64,000 nt of DNA from Oscillospiraceae bacterium (GTDB taxonomy: Bacteria > Bacillota > Clostridia > Oscillospirales > Ruminococcaceae), in the NCBI GenBank assembly GCA_017427265.1, contig JAFRTG010000021.1, positions 434,001 to 498,000 of the forward strand. Direction: 5' to 3'. The notes under the pieces are model-generated. The model saw only the letters and a list, made by a program, of their open reading frames with translations. It did not search any database and was not told the DNA's origin. Position 1 is the first letter of the stretch. Each line of letters opens with the position of its first letter. Below are positions 6,882-14,565 of this stretch, piece by piece. The position numbers were made by a program, and so were the translations under genes.

Positions 6882-8021
6882 TTACTGTCCGTCATAGAGC
6901 TTGCCGAGCTGCGCGGAATGTGCCGCCCGGAAGTCTGCAAAGGTTCCGGCATCCAGATTGTCGCGGATCTGCGTCATCAGATTGTTATAGAACCAGAGAT
7001 TGTGCTGCACGGCCAGTCTGCCGGCAAGCTGCTCTCCGGCCTTGAACAGATGCCGGATATAGGCTCTTGAGAAATTGCGGCAGGTCGGACACTGACAGCC
7101 TTCTTCGATCGGCCGCGGATCGGTCTCAAAGCATTTGTTCGTCAGATGCATCATGCCGCGCATCGTAAAGACCGTTGCGTGCCGCGCATTGCGGGAGGGC
7201 ATCACGCAGTCGAACAGGTCAATGCCGCGTGCAACGCCCTCGACAATATTCTGCGGCGTGCCGACGCCCATCAGATAGCGGATCTTCTGCTTCGGCATAT
7301 GCGGCTCGACATGCTCGATCATATCGTACATAATCTCGGTTGGTTCCCCGACAGCCAGTCCGCCGATCGCATAGCCGTCGAGATCGAGCTGCGCAATTTC
7401 ATCCATATGCCGCTCGCGGAGATCGGCAAAGGTGCAGCCCTGATTGATGCCGAACAGCAGCTGATGCGGGTTGATCGTGGTTTCAAGGCTGTTGAGGCGC
7501 TTCATCTCCTCCTGACAGCGTTTGAGCCAGCGCGTGGTACGGTCGCAGCTCTGTGCCGCGTATCTGTACGGCGCGGGGTTTTCGACGCACTCGTCAAAGG
7601 CCATTGCGATCGTGGAGCCGAGATTCGACTGAATCCGCATACTCTCCTCCGGCCCCATGAAAATGCGCTTTCCGTCCACATGGGACTGGAAGGTCACGCC
7701 TTCTTCCTTGATCTTCCGCAGCTTGGCGAGGCTGAACACCTGAAATCCGCCGGAGTCGGTCAGTGTGGGGCCGCGCCAGCCGGTAAAGCCCTGCAGGCCG
7801 CCCATTGTCCGGACAACGCCGTCGCCGGGACGCACATGCAGATGATAGGTATTGCACAGCATCACCTGACAGTTGACCGCTTCCAGATCGCGTGCGGAAA
7901 GCGCGCCCTTGATTGCGGCGGCCGTCGCAACATTCATGAAGCAGGGCGTCTGAAAGTCGCCGTGGACGGTATGGAAAACGCCTCTGCGGGCGGTCTGTTC
8001 GGTTTTCAGCAGTTCGTACAT
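6882..8021 (-). CDS. tgt: Queuine/preQ1 tRNA-ribosyltransferase
   Basis: tRNA-guanine transglycosylase that swaps G34 for preQ1 in GUN-anticodon tRNAs. 379 residues, usual bacterial length. Seen: the T-D-S-G-G-F-Q-V-F substrate loop with catalytic Asp (near residue 90), the S-H-V-D-G segment, GGLAVGEP, the D-x-F-D-C-V-M-P-S-R-N-A-R catalytic segment near residue 265, and the C-terminal zinc site (CQCPTC followed by a distant His). Its promoter is divergent from that of thiT. No queA, yajC or secDF is beside it; it leads a possible four-gene run. Confidence 0.97.
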   Translation of the reverse strand: MYELLKTEQTARRGVFHTVHGDFQTPCFMNVATAAAIKGALSARDLEAVNCQVMLCNTYHLHVRPGDGVVRTMGGLQGFTGWRGPTLTDSGGFQVFSLAKLRKIKEEGVTFQSHVDGKRIFMGPEESMRIQSNLGSTIAMAFDECVENPAPYRYAAQSCDRTTRWLKRCQEEMKRLNSLETTINPHQLLFGINQGCTFADLRERHMDEIAQLDLDGYAIGGLAVGEPTEIMYDMIEHVEPHMPKQKIRYLMGVGTPQNIVEGVARGIDLFDCVMPSRNARHATVFTMRGMMHLTNKCFETDPRPIEEGCQCPTCRNFSRAYIRHLFKAGEQLAGRLAVQHNLWFYNNLMTQIRDNLDAGTFADFRAAHSAQLGKLYDGQ

Positions 8022-8088
8022 TCTGAATATTCTCCTCTTCTGGCATCGGCGGCGGGGCAGTCCTCGCCGCGCCGGACATACTGCTTAT

Positions 8089-8117
8089 ATCATAGCATAA
8101 AAGCAGGAAAAATGCAA
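8089..8117 (-). promoter_or_regulatory. Promoter of the tgt run
   Basis: Minus strand: TTGCAT (8112-8117), 17-bp spacer, TATGAT (8089-8094). Confidence 0.65.
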
Positions 8118-8125
8118 GCATTCCG

Positions 8126-8154
8126 TTGACAAAACCCTGCCGTTGTGGTATAAT
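8126..8154 (+). promoter_or_regulatory. Promoter of the TPP riboswitch-thiT unit
   Basis: TTGACA (8126-8131), 17-bp spacer, TATAAT (8149-8154); perfect hexamers. Confidence 0.88.
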
Positions 8155-8168
8155 GAGGGCGCAATGAT

Positions 8169-8300
8169 GCAGGGGAGCTTGTGTGGCAGGCTGAGAGGGT
8201 GCGGCGACGCACCGACCCGGAACCTGATGCGGATAATGCCGCCGTAGGGACGCAATAACCGCAGCACAGCCACGCTTAACGCAATAAGCGTGCTTTTTTT
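8169..8300 (+). promoter_or_regulatory. TPP riboswitch (THI element) with intrinsic terminator
   Basis: The aptamer core is plain: GGGGAGC at 8172-8178, CTGAGAGGGTG at 8191-8201, ACCC at 8215-8218, then AACCTGATGCGGATAATGCC and GTAGGGA up to about 8250. These are the conserved THI-box strings. An expression platform follows: stem CACGCTTA/TAAGCGTG (8271-8278 with 8285-8292) and a seven-T run to 8300. Binding of thiamine pyrophosphate should end transcription ahead of thiT. Confidence 0.95.
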
Positions 8301-8341
8301 GTGCCGGTTTCCCGCATACATCGCAGAAAGGATGGAATGCT

Positions 8342-8962
8342 ATGAAAAAGAACACAACCAAAATGCTTGTAGAGGGCGCCATGATGCTCGCGCTCGCCAT
8401 TGTGCTGAGCCTGCTGACGCCGTTCCAGAAGATTCTGCCGTTCGGCGGCTCGATCACGCTGGTTTCCATGCTGCCGATCTGTATTTTCAGCATCAAATAC
8501 GGCGTCGGAAAGGGACTCGGTGTCTCATTCCTGTTTGCGGTATTTCAGTTCGCGCAGGGCACCATCAAGGACGGTCTGTTCGGCTGGGGTCTGACGCCGG
8601 GTATGCTGATTACCTGCATCCTGCTGGATTATTTTCTTGCGTATACGGTGCTCGGCTTTGCGGGCTTTGCGCGGAAAAAAGGACTCGCCGGCTGGATCAC
8701 CGGTGTCGTTGTCGCACTGACGATGCGGTTCCTGTGCCATTTCTTCAGCGGCGTCTATGTGTTCGGTTCGACCGGAAAGATCTGGGAGCAGCTGGATTTT
8801 GTTGCGGAGAACAAGTATATCTACAGCCTGATGTACAACGGCGCATATATGCTGCCGGAGATCATTCTGACCGTGCTTGTGACCGTGATTCTGTTCAAGA
8901 TTCCGCAGGTGCGCAATATCCTCACCTCTGAAATGCAGAACGAAACTGCCGCGGAGAAATAA
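8342..8962 (+). CDS. thiT: Energy-coupled thiamine transporter ThiT
   Basis: S-component (substrate-binding membrane subunit) of an ECF transporter for thiamine; it would share the EcfAAT energising module, which is not in this window. 206 residues with six hydrophobic helices. The N-terminus M-L-V-E-G-A-M-M-L-A-L-A, G-G-S-I-T-L-V-S-M-L-P at the end of helix 2, and G-L-T-P-G-M-L/LDYFLAYT in the middle match ThiT. AAAGGATGG precedes ATG 8342. Control by the TPP riboswitch directly upstream agrees with the substrate. Single-gene unit. Confidence 0.95.
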   Translation: MKKNTTKMLVEGAMMLALAIVLSLLTPFQKILPFGGSITLVSMLPICIFSIKYGVGKGLGVSFLFAVFQFAQGTIKDGLFGWGLTPGMLITCILLDYFLAYTVLGFAGFARKKGLAGWITGVVVALTMRFLCHFFSGVYVFGSTGKIWEQLDFVAENKYIYSLMYNGAYMLPEIILTVLVTVILFKIPQVRNILTSEMQNETAAEK

Positions 8963-9242
8963 GGGCTCAGGCAAAGAAACAAAAGAATATCTTCTCCCCG
9001 CGTCCCCGCTTTCATTCCCCCTTTCCCTCCGGCTTCGCAGAACTTTAGTTATGCACAGCAGAGAGGAGCGGATAAGGAAAGAGAGCGTGCATGTTTTTGC
9101 GGACGTACAGCGATAAATCGGAATTTGCGGGCAGGCGGGGAGCCCCCGCGGGCATGGATCTAAAGCTCTCCGGAAGCGTTGTGCGTATTTTTGAGATGAT
9201 ATGTTTCCGCGGACGTACAGCGCTAAATCGGAATTTATATTA
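8963..9242. repeat. Non-coding gap with a 36-bp direct repeat and a hairpin repeat unit
   Basis: No credible gene. Two copies of a 36-bp sequence occur 110 bp apart at 9091-9126 and 9201-9236 (core GCGGACGTACAGCG, then TAAATCGGAATTT), differing at three bases. Between them lies GCGGGGAGCCCCCGCGGGCA near 9145, the hairpin module of repeat family A. The second copy ends just before the pnuC promoter. Confidence 0.6.
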
Positions 9243-9271
9243 TTGACATTTTGCTTTGAAAATGATAAAAT
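9243..9271 (+). promoter_or_regulatory. Promoter of pnuC
   Basis: TTGACA (9243-9248), 17-bp spacer, TAAAAT (9266-9271). Confidence 0.8.
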
Positions 9272-9277
9272 ATATGT

Positions 9278-9375
9278 ATAGTATAACTGCCACCGGGTAG
9301 TGTAATGCGTTTGCATTCGTTTACACATCGTTAGGTCTTAGAAGATGTGTATGCGGGTGCTTATTTTTTTGGAGG
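9278..9375 (+). promoter_or_regulatory. Structured 5' leader of pnuC, candidate riboswitch
   Basis: The leader can fold in exclusive ways. A small hairpin pairs ACTGCC (9286-9291) with GGTAGT (9296-9301). GTGTAA (9300-9305) can pair with TTACAC (9321-9326) around an inner ATGC/GCAT stem. Alternatively ACACATC (9323-9329) can pair with GATGTGT (9344-9350). A GGGTGC follows just before a T-rich stretch and the ribosome site. Because NAD+-sensing riboswitches are known before pnuC genes, that ligand class is the natural guess; I cannot match it to a consensus by eye. Confidence 0.45.
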
Positions 9376-9379
9376 CTTT

Positions 9380-10063
9380 ATGAAAATAATATCTAAGTAT
9401 TTTTCAAAGGCAGAACTGCTTTTATGGTCTTTGTCTGTTTCTTTTATCATCACGTCATTTTGCATTTTTGACCGCGAAAGCTATCCTACACTTATTGCAT
9501 CTCTTATTGGTGTGACCTCGCTTATCTTCAATGCAAAGGGCAACCCGTTCGGACAAGCTCTTATGGTTGTTTTCAGCTTGCTCTATGGTATTATTTCATA
9601 TCGTTTCTCTTACTATGGTGAAATGTTCACATACCTCGGTATGACAATGCCAATGGCTGTTTTTGCTCTTATAGCTTGGCTAAAAAATCCGTATAAAGGT
9701 AACAAGGCAGAGGTCAAGGTGAATAGCATAGGTAAAACGGAACAAATACTTATGCTGTTTCTGACTATCGTTGTTACGGTAGTGTTTTATTTCATTCTGA
9801 AGCATTTTGATACCGCAAACATCATACCGAGTACCATATCTGTAACAACAAGCTTTATGGCAGTGTATCTCACTTTTCGCAGATGTCCGACGTTTGCGTT
9901 GGCTTATGCCGCTAACGATATTGTTTTGATAGTTTTATGGATTTTGGCAAGTCGTATGGATATGCGTAATATTTCTGTCGTTGTTTGCTTTATCGTATTT
10001 CTGCTGAATGATGTATATGGGTATATCAGTTGGCAGCGAATGAAGAAAAGACAGTCTATATAA
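9380..10063 (+). CDS. pnuC: Nicotinamide riboside transporter PnuC
   Basis: Membrane facilitator for nicotinamide riboside, feeding NAD salvage. 227 residues, seven or so helices. The family signatures are in the C-terminal half: R-R-C-P-T-F-A-L-A-Y-A-A-N-D-I-V-L-I-V-L-W and, near the end, N-D-V-Y-G-Y-I-S-W. GGAGG at 9371-9375 sets the ATG at 9380; the in-frame ATG at 9347 has no ribosome site. The gene and its leader are clearly richer in A+T than the neighbours and use many AT-ending codons, which suggests acquisition. It is flanked by a promoter and a strong terminator, so it is a self-contained unit. Confidence 0.92.
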   Translation: MKIISKYFSKAELLLWSLSVSFIITSFCIFDRESYPTLIASLIGVTSLIFNAKGNPFGQALMVVFSLLYGIISYRFSYYGEMFTYLGMTMPMAVFALIAWLKNPYKGNKAEVKVNSIGKTEQILMLFLTIVVTVVFYFILKHFDTANIIPSTISVTTSFMAVYLTFRRCPTFALAYAANDIVLIVLWILASRMDMRNISVVVCFIVFLLNDVYGYISWQRMKKRQSI

Positions 10064-10115
10064 CTTCACTTATTGATAAATTCTGATTTATCGCAGGAAC
10101 ATTTTTCTGCAAACT

Positions 10116-10147
10116 GAACTCCCCTGCATATGCAGGGGAGTTCTTTC
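10116..10147 (+). terminator. Terminator after pnuC
   Basis: Perfect 14-bp palindromic stem (10116-10129 with 10130-10143; in RNA the central ATAT opens as the loop), followed by TTTC. Confidence 0.85.
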
Positions 10148-10180
10148 TGTCAATCAGGAGGTATCTCCGCCCGTATGTAC

Positions 10181-10209
10181 TTGACCGATTGCAAACATTT
10201 TGTTATAAT
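10181..10209 (+). promoter_or_regulatory. Promoter of the two-component/hydrolase operon
   Basis: TTGACC (10181-10186), 17-bp spacer, TATAAT (10204-10209), about 45 bp before the response regulator start. Confidence 0.8.
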
Positions 10210-10255
10210 AAGGGAAATGCGGGGCTCCGCGATCTTACAAAAAGCAGGTGATAGC

Positions 10256-10933
10256 ATGAAAGCAAGAATCGCAATCATTGAAGACGATGCGGAAATCTGC
10301 CGGATTCTTTCCGGGTTCCTGACCAGGAACGGATACGCGGTCAGTACGGCGGCGGAAGGCCGGACGGCCTCGGCGCTGCTGCAGCAGGAGACATTCGATC
10401 TGATTCTGATGGATCTGATGCTGCCGCACAAAAGCGGAGAGGTGCTGATCGCAGAGCTGCGGCAGCATACGCAGACACCGGTCATTGTCATCTCGGCCAA
10501 ATCCATGATGGAAACCAAGCTGGATGTTCTGCGGCTCGGTGCAGATGATTACATCATCAAGCCGTTTGATCTCAGTGAGGTGCTGGTGCGCATTGAGGTC
10601 ATCCTGCGCCGCACAGGCAGCAGCGCAAAGAACGATGTGCTTGTGAGCGGCAGCCTGACATTTTACGGGGCGGAAAACCGCGTGGAATACGGCGGACAGC
10701 CGGTGCAGCTGACGGCCAAGGAGCTGGAGATTCTGCATCTGCTGATGAAGCATCCGAAAAAGGTTTTTACCAAGGCAGAGCTTTACGAATCCGTCTGGAA
10801 CGAGCCGTATTACTATGAGGACAACACGATCAATGTGCACATGAGCAAGCTGCGCAGCAAGCTGAAAAAAGCATCCGGTACGGACTGGATTGAAACGGTC
10901 TGGGGCATCGGATACCGTCTGCAGGAGGCCTGA
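10256..10933 (+). CDS. OmpR/PhoB-family response regulator
   Basis: DNA-binding regulator of 225 residues. Receiver domain residues 1-115: acidic pocket I-E-D-D, phospho-acceptor D53 in L-M-D-L-M-L-P, and K in I-I-K-P-F. Winged-helix domain 125-225 with L-T-A-K-E-L-E-I-L, N-T-I-N-V-H-M-S-K-L-R and V-W-G-I-G-Y-R-L. ATG 10256 follows GCAGGTGAT; the longer frame from 10130 runs through the terminator and promoter and is rejected. The kinase gene starts 1 bp after its stop. Target genes are not shown; the downstream hydrolase is the likeliest partner. Confidence 0.95.
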   Translation: MKARIAIIEDDAEICRILSGFLTRNGYAVSTAAEGRTASALLQQETFDLILMDLMLPHKSGEVLIAELRQHTQTPVIVISAKSMMETKLDVLRLGADDYIIKPFDLSEVLVRIEVILRRTGSSAKNDVLVSGSLTFYGAENRVEYGGQPVQLTAKELEILHLLMKHPKKVFTKAELYESVWNEPYYYEDNTINVHMSKLRSKLKKASGTDWIETVWGIGYRLQEA

Positions 10934-10934
10934 G

Positions 10935-11858
10935 ATGCTGCGCCTGCTGATTGTTGCCGCGCTGCTGATTGCAGCTTTGTTGTGGTATCTGCTGGCTTTG
11001 AAGCGGCAGCTGCGCGGTATTTCAAAGGAACTGGAACACACCGCGGAGCTGAACTATAACCGCATGGTGCAGATTCCGCTGTTCGACCGCGATCTGACGG
11101 AGATGACGGCCGCGCTCAACCGCTGTCTGGAACGGCAGAAGCAGTTCAAGCTGACGGCCGAACGTGCAGAGAACAATCTGCGGCAGTCAGTCTCGGATAT
11201 TGCGCATGATCTGCGCACGCCGCTCTCGGTTATCAAGGGCGACCTGCAGCTGATGGAAAGCGAGGAGCAGCTTCCGGAAAACTGCCGGGAATATGTGAAA
11301 ATCTGTCTGGAAAAGACCGATCTGCTCCGGCAGATGACCGATGATTTTTTTGAGATGGTGCTGCTGGAAAGCGACCCGGCACCTGCCGTATGCAGCAGTG
11401 TGAATCTGACGAACATGCTGATGAATCTGATTGCGGCGCACGAGGGGAATATCCGGCTTGCGGGCCTGACGCCGGAGATTGTGCTGCCGCCGAAAAGCAT
11501 ATTCGTTATGGCAGATGCGGCATTTCTGGAACGGATGCTGAACAATCTGCTGAGCAATGTGCTGAAATATGCGGACGGCACGTTCCGGATTGTGCTGCAG
11601 GCAGAGCCGGAATGCGGGCTCTGCTTTGAAAACCCGCTTCCGCCGGATGCCGAACCGGATCCGGCGCAGCTGTTCAACCGGAACTACCGCGGGAGCCGTT
11701 CCCGCAGCGGCGGCGGAGCCGGACTCGGACTGTATATTGTCAGACTGCTGGCCGAAAAGCAGCAGGCGCAGGTGCGGGCGGAAATCCGCAGCGGCATCAT
11801 GCGGATTCTTTTGACCATGCGGCCTGCGGATACACAGGAAAGGAAAGAAGCGCCATGA
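10935..11858 (+). CDS. Sensor histidine kinase with minimal sensor region
   Basis: 307 residues, one hydrophobic N-terminal segment (residues 2-22) and no extracellular domain of note. The linker with two short helices leads to a HisKA domain with S-D-I-A-H-D-L-R-T-P-L-S (His91). The HATPase domain has an N-box N-N-L-L-S-N-V-L-K-Y and a G2 box G-G-G-A-G-L-G-L-Y-I-V. The phosphatase/kinase layout and short membrane anchor resemble intramembrane-sensing kinases, which usually read signals through partner membrane proteins. Here the adjoining gene is a membrane-anchored hydrolase rather than an ABC permease. The stop overlaps the hydrolase start by 4 bp, so the two are translationally coupled. 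Confidence 0.93.
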   Translation: MLRLLIVAALLIAALLWYLLALKRQLRGISKELEHTAELNYNRMVQIPLFDRDLTEMTAALNRCLERQKQFKLTAERAENNLRQSVSDIAHDLRTPLSVIKGDLQLMESEEQLPENCREYVKICLEKTDLLRQMTDDFFEMVLLESDPAPAVCSSVNLTNMLMNLIAAHEGNIRLAGLTPEIVLPPKSIFVMADAAFLERMLNNLLSNVLKYADGTFRIVLQAEPECGLCFENPLPPDAEPDPAQLFNRNYRGSRSRSGGGAGLGLYIVRLLAEKQQAQVRAEIRSGIMRILLTMRPADTQERKEAP

Positions 11859-13012
11859 AAGATGTAATGCGAATAATCGGAAAGATTCTGCTTTCGGTTG
11901 TGCTGATTGTTGTACTGGCAGCGCTGCTGCTGGTACTGTTCAACCGCGTATGCTATATGCGGGCACGCGGGGAGCATAAAAAAGCGGGCTATTACAACGC
12001 TGTCAAAATCGGCGGCGGACGGAAGATGAACGTGGCGGAGCTCGGTGCAGAAAACGGTACGCACACGATTGTCGGAATTGCGGGGCAGTGGGTCAGTGAT
12101 TACAGTATTTACATGAACCGCGTGAATAAGGAGATCGGTGAGGAGAATACCCTCGTTTATATTGACCGTGCGGGCAACGGTTTCAGCGCAGATACGCTGA
12201 AAAAGCAGACCATTGAGCAGGTTGTCAGTGATTACCGTGCGGCGCTGCAGGCGGCAGGCTATGAAGCGCCCTATGTGCTGATGCCGTTTTCGCTCGGCGG
12301 CATGTACGCGACCTATTGGGAGAATCAGTATCCCGACGAGATCGAGGGTGTTATCTATATTGACTGCTGCAGCTTCACTGGCTGGGATCTGGAGGAGCGC
12401 GGTGCGTACAGCAGCTATACGATAGACCAGTATACGAAAGGCGAACTGTTCCTGTCGGTCACGCGCGGGATGCTCGGACTGCAGCGATTCGACCGTGATG
12501 ATTCCATTCCGCCCGGCATGGTTGCGCTGAGTGACGAAGAACGCCGGCTGATAGCGATGGCCGATAAGCGCGGAACGACATTTGCAGTTGTTTCCGAGGT
12601 AAAGTGCGAATACGATTCGATTCACACATTCCGGGATACCTGCAAGGCGAATGATATCCCGAAAATGTTTATCGGTGTTGCGCTCACGGATGCAGAAGAT
12701 CTGAAGGAATACTATGTGTTCCTGAACCGTGAAACGAAGCTGTTCGGCGGCGCGCCGGATATTGACCCGGAAACGGCTTATAAGGACTGGGAATATGTGA
12801 AGGAGCAATACGAAGAGGAAACGAACGCATACAATCTGCCGTTTGTCGAAGCGGTCGGCAACTGCGAATATGTTTCCATTCCGGGCGATCACTATATCTT
12901 CCTGCAAAAGCCGAAGGAGGTATCCAAAGCGATTCTGAATTATTTGAAAAAGCTGGCGGGGAGCCCCCGCGGGCATTTTCCTTCGGATGGCGGAAGCGAA
13001 GCTCCCCAATGA
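11855..13012 (+). CDS. Membrane-anchored alpha/beta-hydrolase-fold protein with repeat-derived C-terminus
   Basis: 385 residues: one N-terminal membrane helix (about 8-32), then an alpha/beta-hydrolase domain (about 45-370). Seen: strand-turn V-Y-I-D-R-A-G-N-G-F-S, a nucleophile elbow P-F-S-L-G-G (first Gly of G-x-S-x-G replaced by Pro) near residue 147, and a terminal I-P-G-D-H-Y-I-F-L-Q-K-P with the likely catalytic His. A paralogue lies at 46185-47165. The last 18 or so residues, from A-G-S-P-R-G on, are encoded by the family A repeat that begins at 12955, so an insertion has replaced the original stop codon. Substrate unknown. Third gene of the two-component operon. Confidence 0.8.
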   Translation: MKDVMRIIGKILLSVVLIVVLAALLLVLFNRVCYMRARGEHKKAGYYNAVKIGGGRKMNVAELGAENGTHTIVGIAGQWVSDYSIYMNRVNKEIGEENTLVYIDRAGNGFSADTLKKQTIEQVVSDYRAALQAAGYEAPYVLMPFSLGGMYATYWENQYPDEIEGVIYIDCCSFTGWDLEERGAYSSYTIDQYTKGELFLSVTRGMLGLQRFDRDDSIPPGMVALSDEERRLIAMADKRGTTFAVVSEVKCEYDSIHTFRDTCKANDIPKMFIGVALTDAEDLKEYYVFLNRETKLFGGAPDIDPETAYKDWEYVKEQYEEETNAYNLPFVEAVGNCEYVSIPGDHYIFLQKPKEVSKAILNYLKKLAGSPRGHFPSDGGSEAPQ

Positions 13013-13470
13013 AACCAATTCACGCCGCTGTTCGCGGCTTCTGTGATGCAGCCTCTCCCAATGCTAAAGCCCGTCGCAAAAACGTGACATTTCCTCAAAA
13101 ATAAAGTTTCGGTCAAGCCTTTACAAAGGCTTGCAGGGTCGAGGGGCAGCGCCCTCGTCGCTCACCGCAGTGAGCGAAACTCCCTTATCGTCAGGCGCAC
13201 CGCAAGGGGGAATTTCAAAAACGATCCTGCGGATCGTTTTTGGAAGGGGGGAGTCCTGTAAGAGAGGGCGCCCCCAAGCGAATCTCAAAGAGATTCGCAG
13301 TGCGCAGAAAGCGCAGCGCCGACGAAGTCGCCGCATAGCTTTCTGCGCATCCGGGTTCACAGGGCGGGAGCCCTGTGCTATTGTTCGGGCAGGATGCAAA
13401 GCGCGTCAGCCCTTTGTTTCCCATACAACACAAAACAGAACAGAGGCGTCGATAAAATCGGCGCCTTTGC
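12955..13470 (+). repeat. Interspersed palindromic mosaic repeat, family A, near full-length
   Basis: About 515 bp with no plausible gene. It is a chain of small palindromes in fixed order: GGCGGGGAGCCCCCGC; CACGCCGCTG..CGCGGCTTCTG; AAGCCTTTACAAAGGCTT; GCTCACCGCAGTGAGC; AACGATCC..GGATCGTT; GAGGGCGCCCCC; a CGAATCTC/GAGATTCG stem; and an end hairpin GGCGTCGAT/ATCGGCGCC. The same order recurs at 18627-19119 and, inverted, at 32318-32750. It starts inside the preceding hydrolase gene. The small frames within it are not genes. Confidence 0.8.
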
Positions 13471-13556
13471 TGTACCGTGCTATCAGGCAGCAAGGGGATG
13501 TCCCGGCCACAAATATGAACATTCTGTGAATTATAACGGCAGTTAAGAAATTCTTT

Positions 13557-13582
13557 ATGCTTTCCTGTTATTCTGAAAGCAT
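13557..13582 (+). promoter_or_regulatory. Inverted repeat upstream of the ABC exporter operon, possible operator
   Basis: ATGCTTTC (13557-13564) and GAAAGCAT (13575-13582), perfect 8-bp arms with a 10-bp spacer, just before the GAGGAGG ribosome site of the first gene. No convincing -35/-10 pair could be fixed nearby. Regulator unknown. Confidence 0.4.
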
Positions 13583-13605
13583 CAAAACGAGGAGGAGGCA
13601 GTACA

Positions 13606-14565
13606 ATGTCTGAAATCATTCTGGATGTACAGCATCTCACGAAGCAATATCTGAAGCATACGGTTGTGCGCGACGTCAGCTTTCAGGTGCAGCAGGGAAC
13701 GATCTGCGGCCTGATCGGCCCGAACGGCGCCGGCAAGACCACGATTATGAAGGCGCTCGGCGGTCTGATCGCGCCGACGTCCGGCAGCATCAGCCTGTTC
13801 GGTGAAAAGACGGAAGCAGGGCTTGCGCATTCCCGCAGCCGCATGTGCTTTCTGATTGAAACGCCCTATGCCAAGCAGGAAATGACTGCGCGGGAGAATC
13901 TGAAAAAGCTCTGTATGCAGAAGGGCATTCCGGCAGAGGATCAGATCGACCGGGTGCTGAATCTGGTCGGCCTTGCAGATACGGGAAAAAAGCAGGTGCG
14001 GAATTTTTCGCTCGGTATGCGTCAGCGGCTCGGCATTGCGGGCGCGCTGCTCTCGAACCCGGAGGTCATGGTGCTGGACGAGCCTGTCAACGGTCTGGAT
14101 CCGGAGGGCATCGTCGAGATCCGTAATCTGCTGCTGAAGCTGAACCGCGAGGAGCATATCACGATTCTGATTTCGTCGCATCTGCTGACAGAGCTTTCGC
14201 TGCTCTGCACGGATTACGTCATCATCCGGAGCGGCGAGGTCATCCGCAGAATCACCGCCGACGAGCTGAAACGCGAGTGCCACGAGTATTTCCGCATTTC
14301 CGCGGCAGATAATACGATGCTTCCGGCGGTGCTGCAGAATCAGCTCGGCATCACGGATTTCACGACGGAAAAGGACGGCTCCGTCCGGCTGTATGAGCGC
14401 ACCGGCGAAATCGAACGGATTTCGCGCACACTGTATGAGAACGGCATCATCCCGGTGGAGATGCATATGCACGACGCAAATCTTGAGCAATACTATATGA
14501 ATTTGGTAGGTGATACAGATGTTCAACGTGATGAAGGCACAGTTATATCAGACTGTCCGGCATAA
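13606..14565 (+). CDS. ABC transporter ATP-binding protein (BcrA/drug-export type)
   Basis: 319 residues. Walker A G-P-N-G-A-G-K-T-T (38-46), Q-loop region, signature F-S-L-G-M-R-Q-R-L (the LGMRQR variant typical of BcrA/CcmA-like exporters), Walker B V-M-V-L-D-E-P-V-N-G-L-D-P, and an H-loop I-S-S-H-L-L. The C-terminal 100 residues form the small extra domain common in this subfamily. It should energise the two permeases that follow; the first permease overlaps its 3' end by 47 bp. This exporter type moves lantibiotics, bacitracin or other hydrophobic compounds; the substrate here cannot be read from sequence. Confidence 0.92.
   Translation: MSEIILDVQHLTKQYLKHTVVRDVSFQVQQGTICGLIGPNGAGKTTIMKALGGLIAPTSGSISLFGEKTEAGLAHSRSRMCFLIETPYAKQEMTARENLKKLCMQKGIPAEDQIDRVLNLVGLADTGKKQVRNFSLGMRQRLGIAGALLSNPEVMVLDEPVNGLDPEGIVEIRNLLLKLNREEHITILISSHLLTELSLLCTDYVIIRSGEVIRRITADELKRECHEYFRISAADNTMLPAVLQNQLGITDFTTEKDGSVRLYERTGEIERISRTLYENGIIPVEMHMHDANLEQYYMNLVGDTDVQRDEGTVISDCPA

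Noticed and set aside
9340-9380. Intrinsic terminator in the pnuC leader
   Set aside because: There is a T-run before the ribosome site, but no strong stem ends at it, so termination control is not claimed.
10130-10255. N-terminal extension of the first response regulator
   Set aside because: It would read through the pnuC terminator and the regulator's own promoter; the internal ATG at 10256 has a ribosome site and gives the standard receiver start.
13121-13640. Several open frames of 90-140 codons between the hydrolase and the ABC ATPase
   Set aside because: They run through palindromic repeat family A; similar frames recur in every copy and have no ribosome sites.
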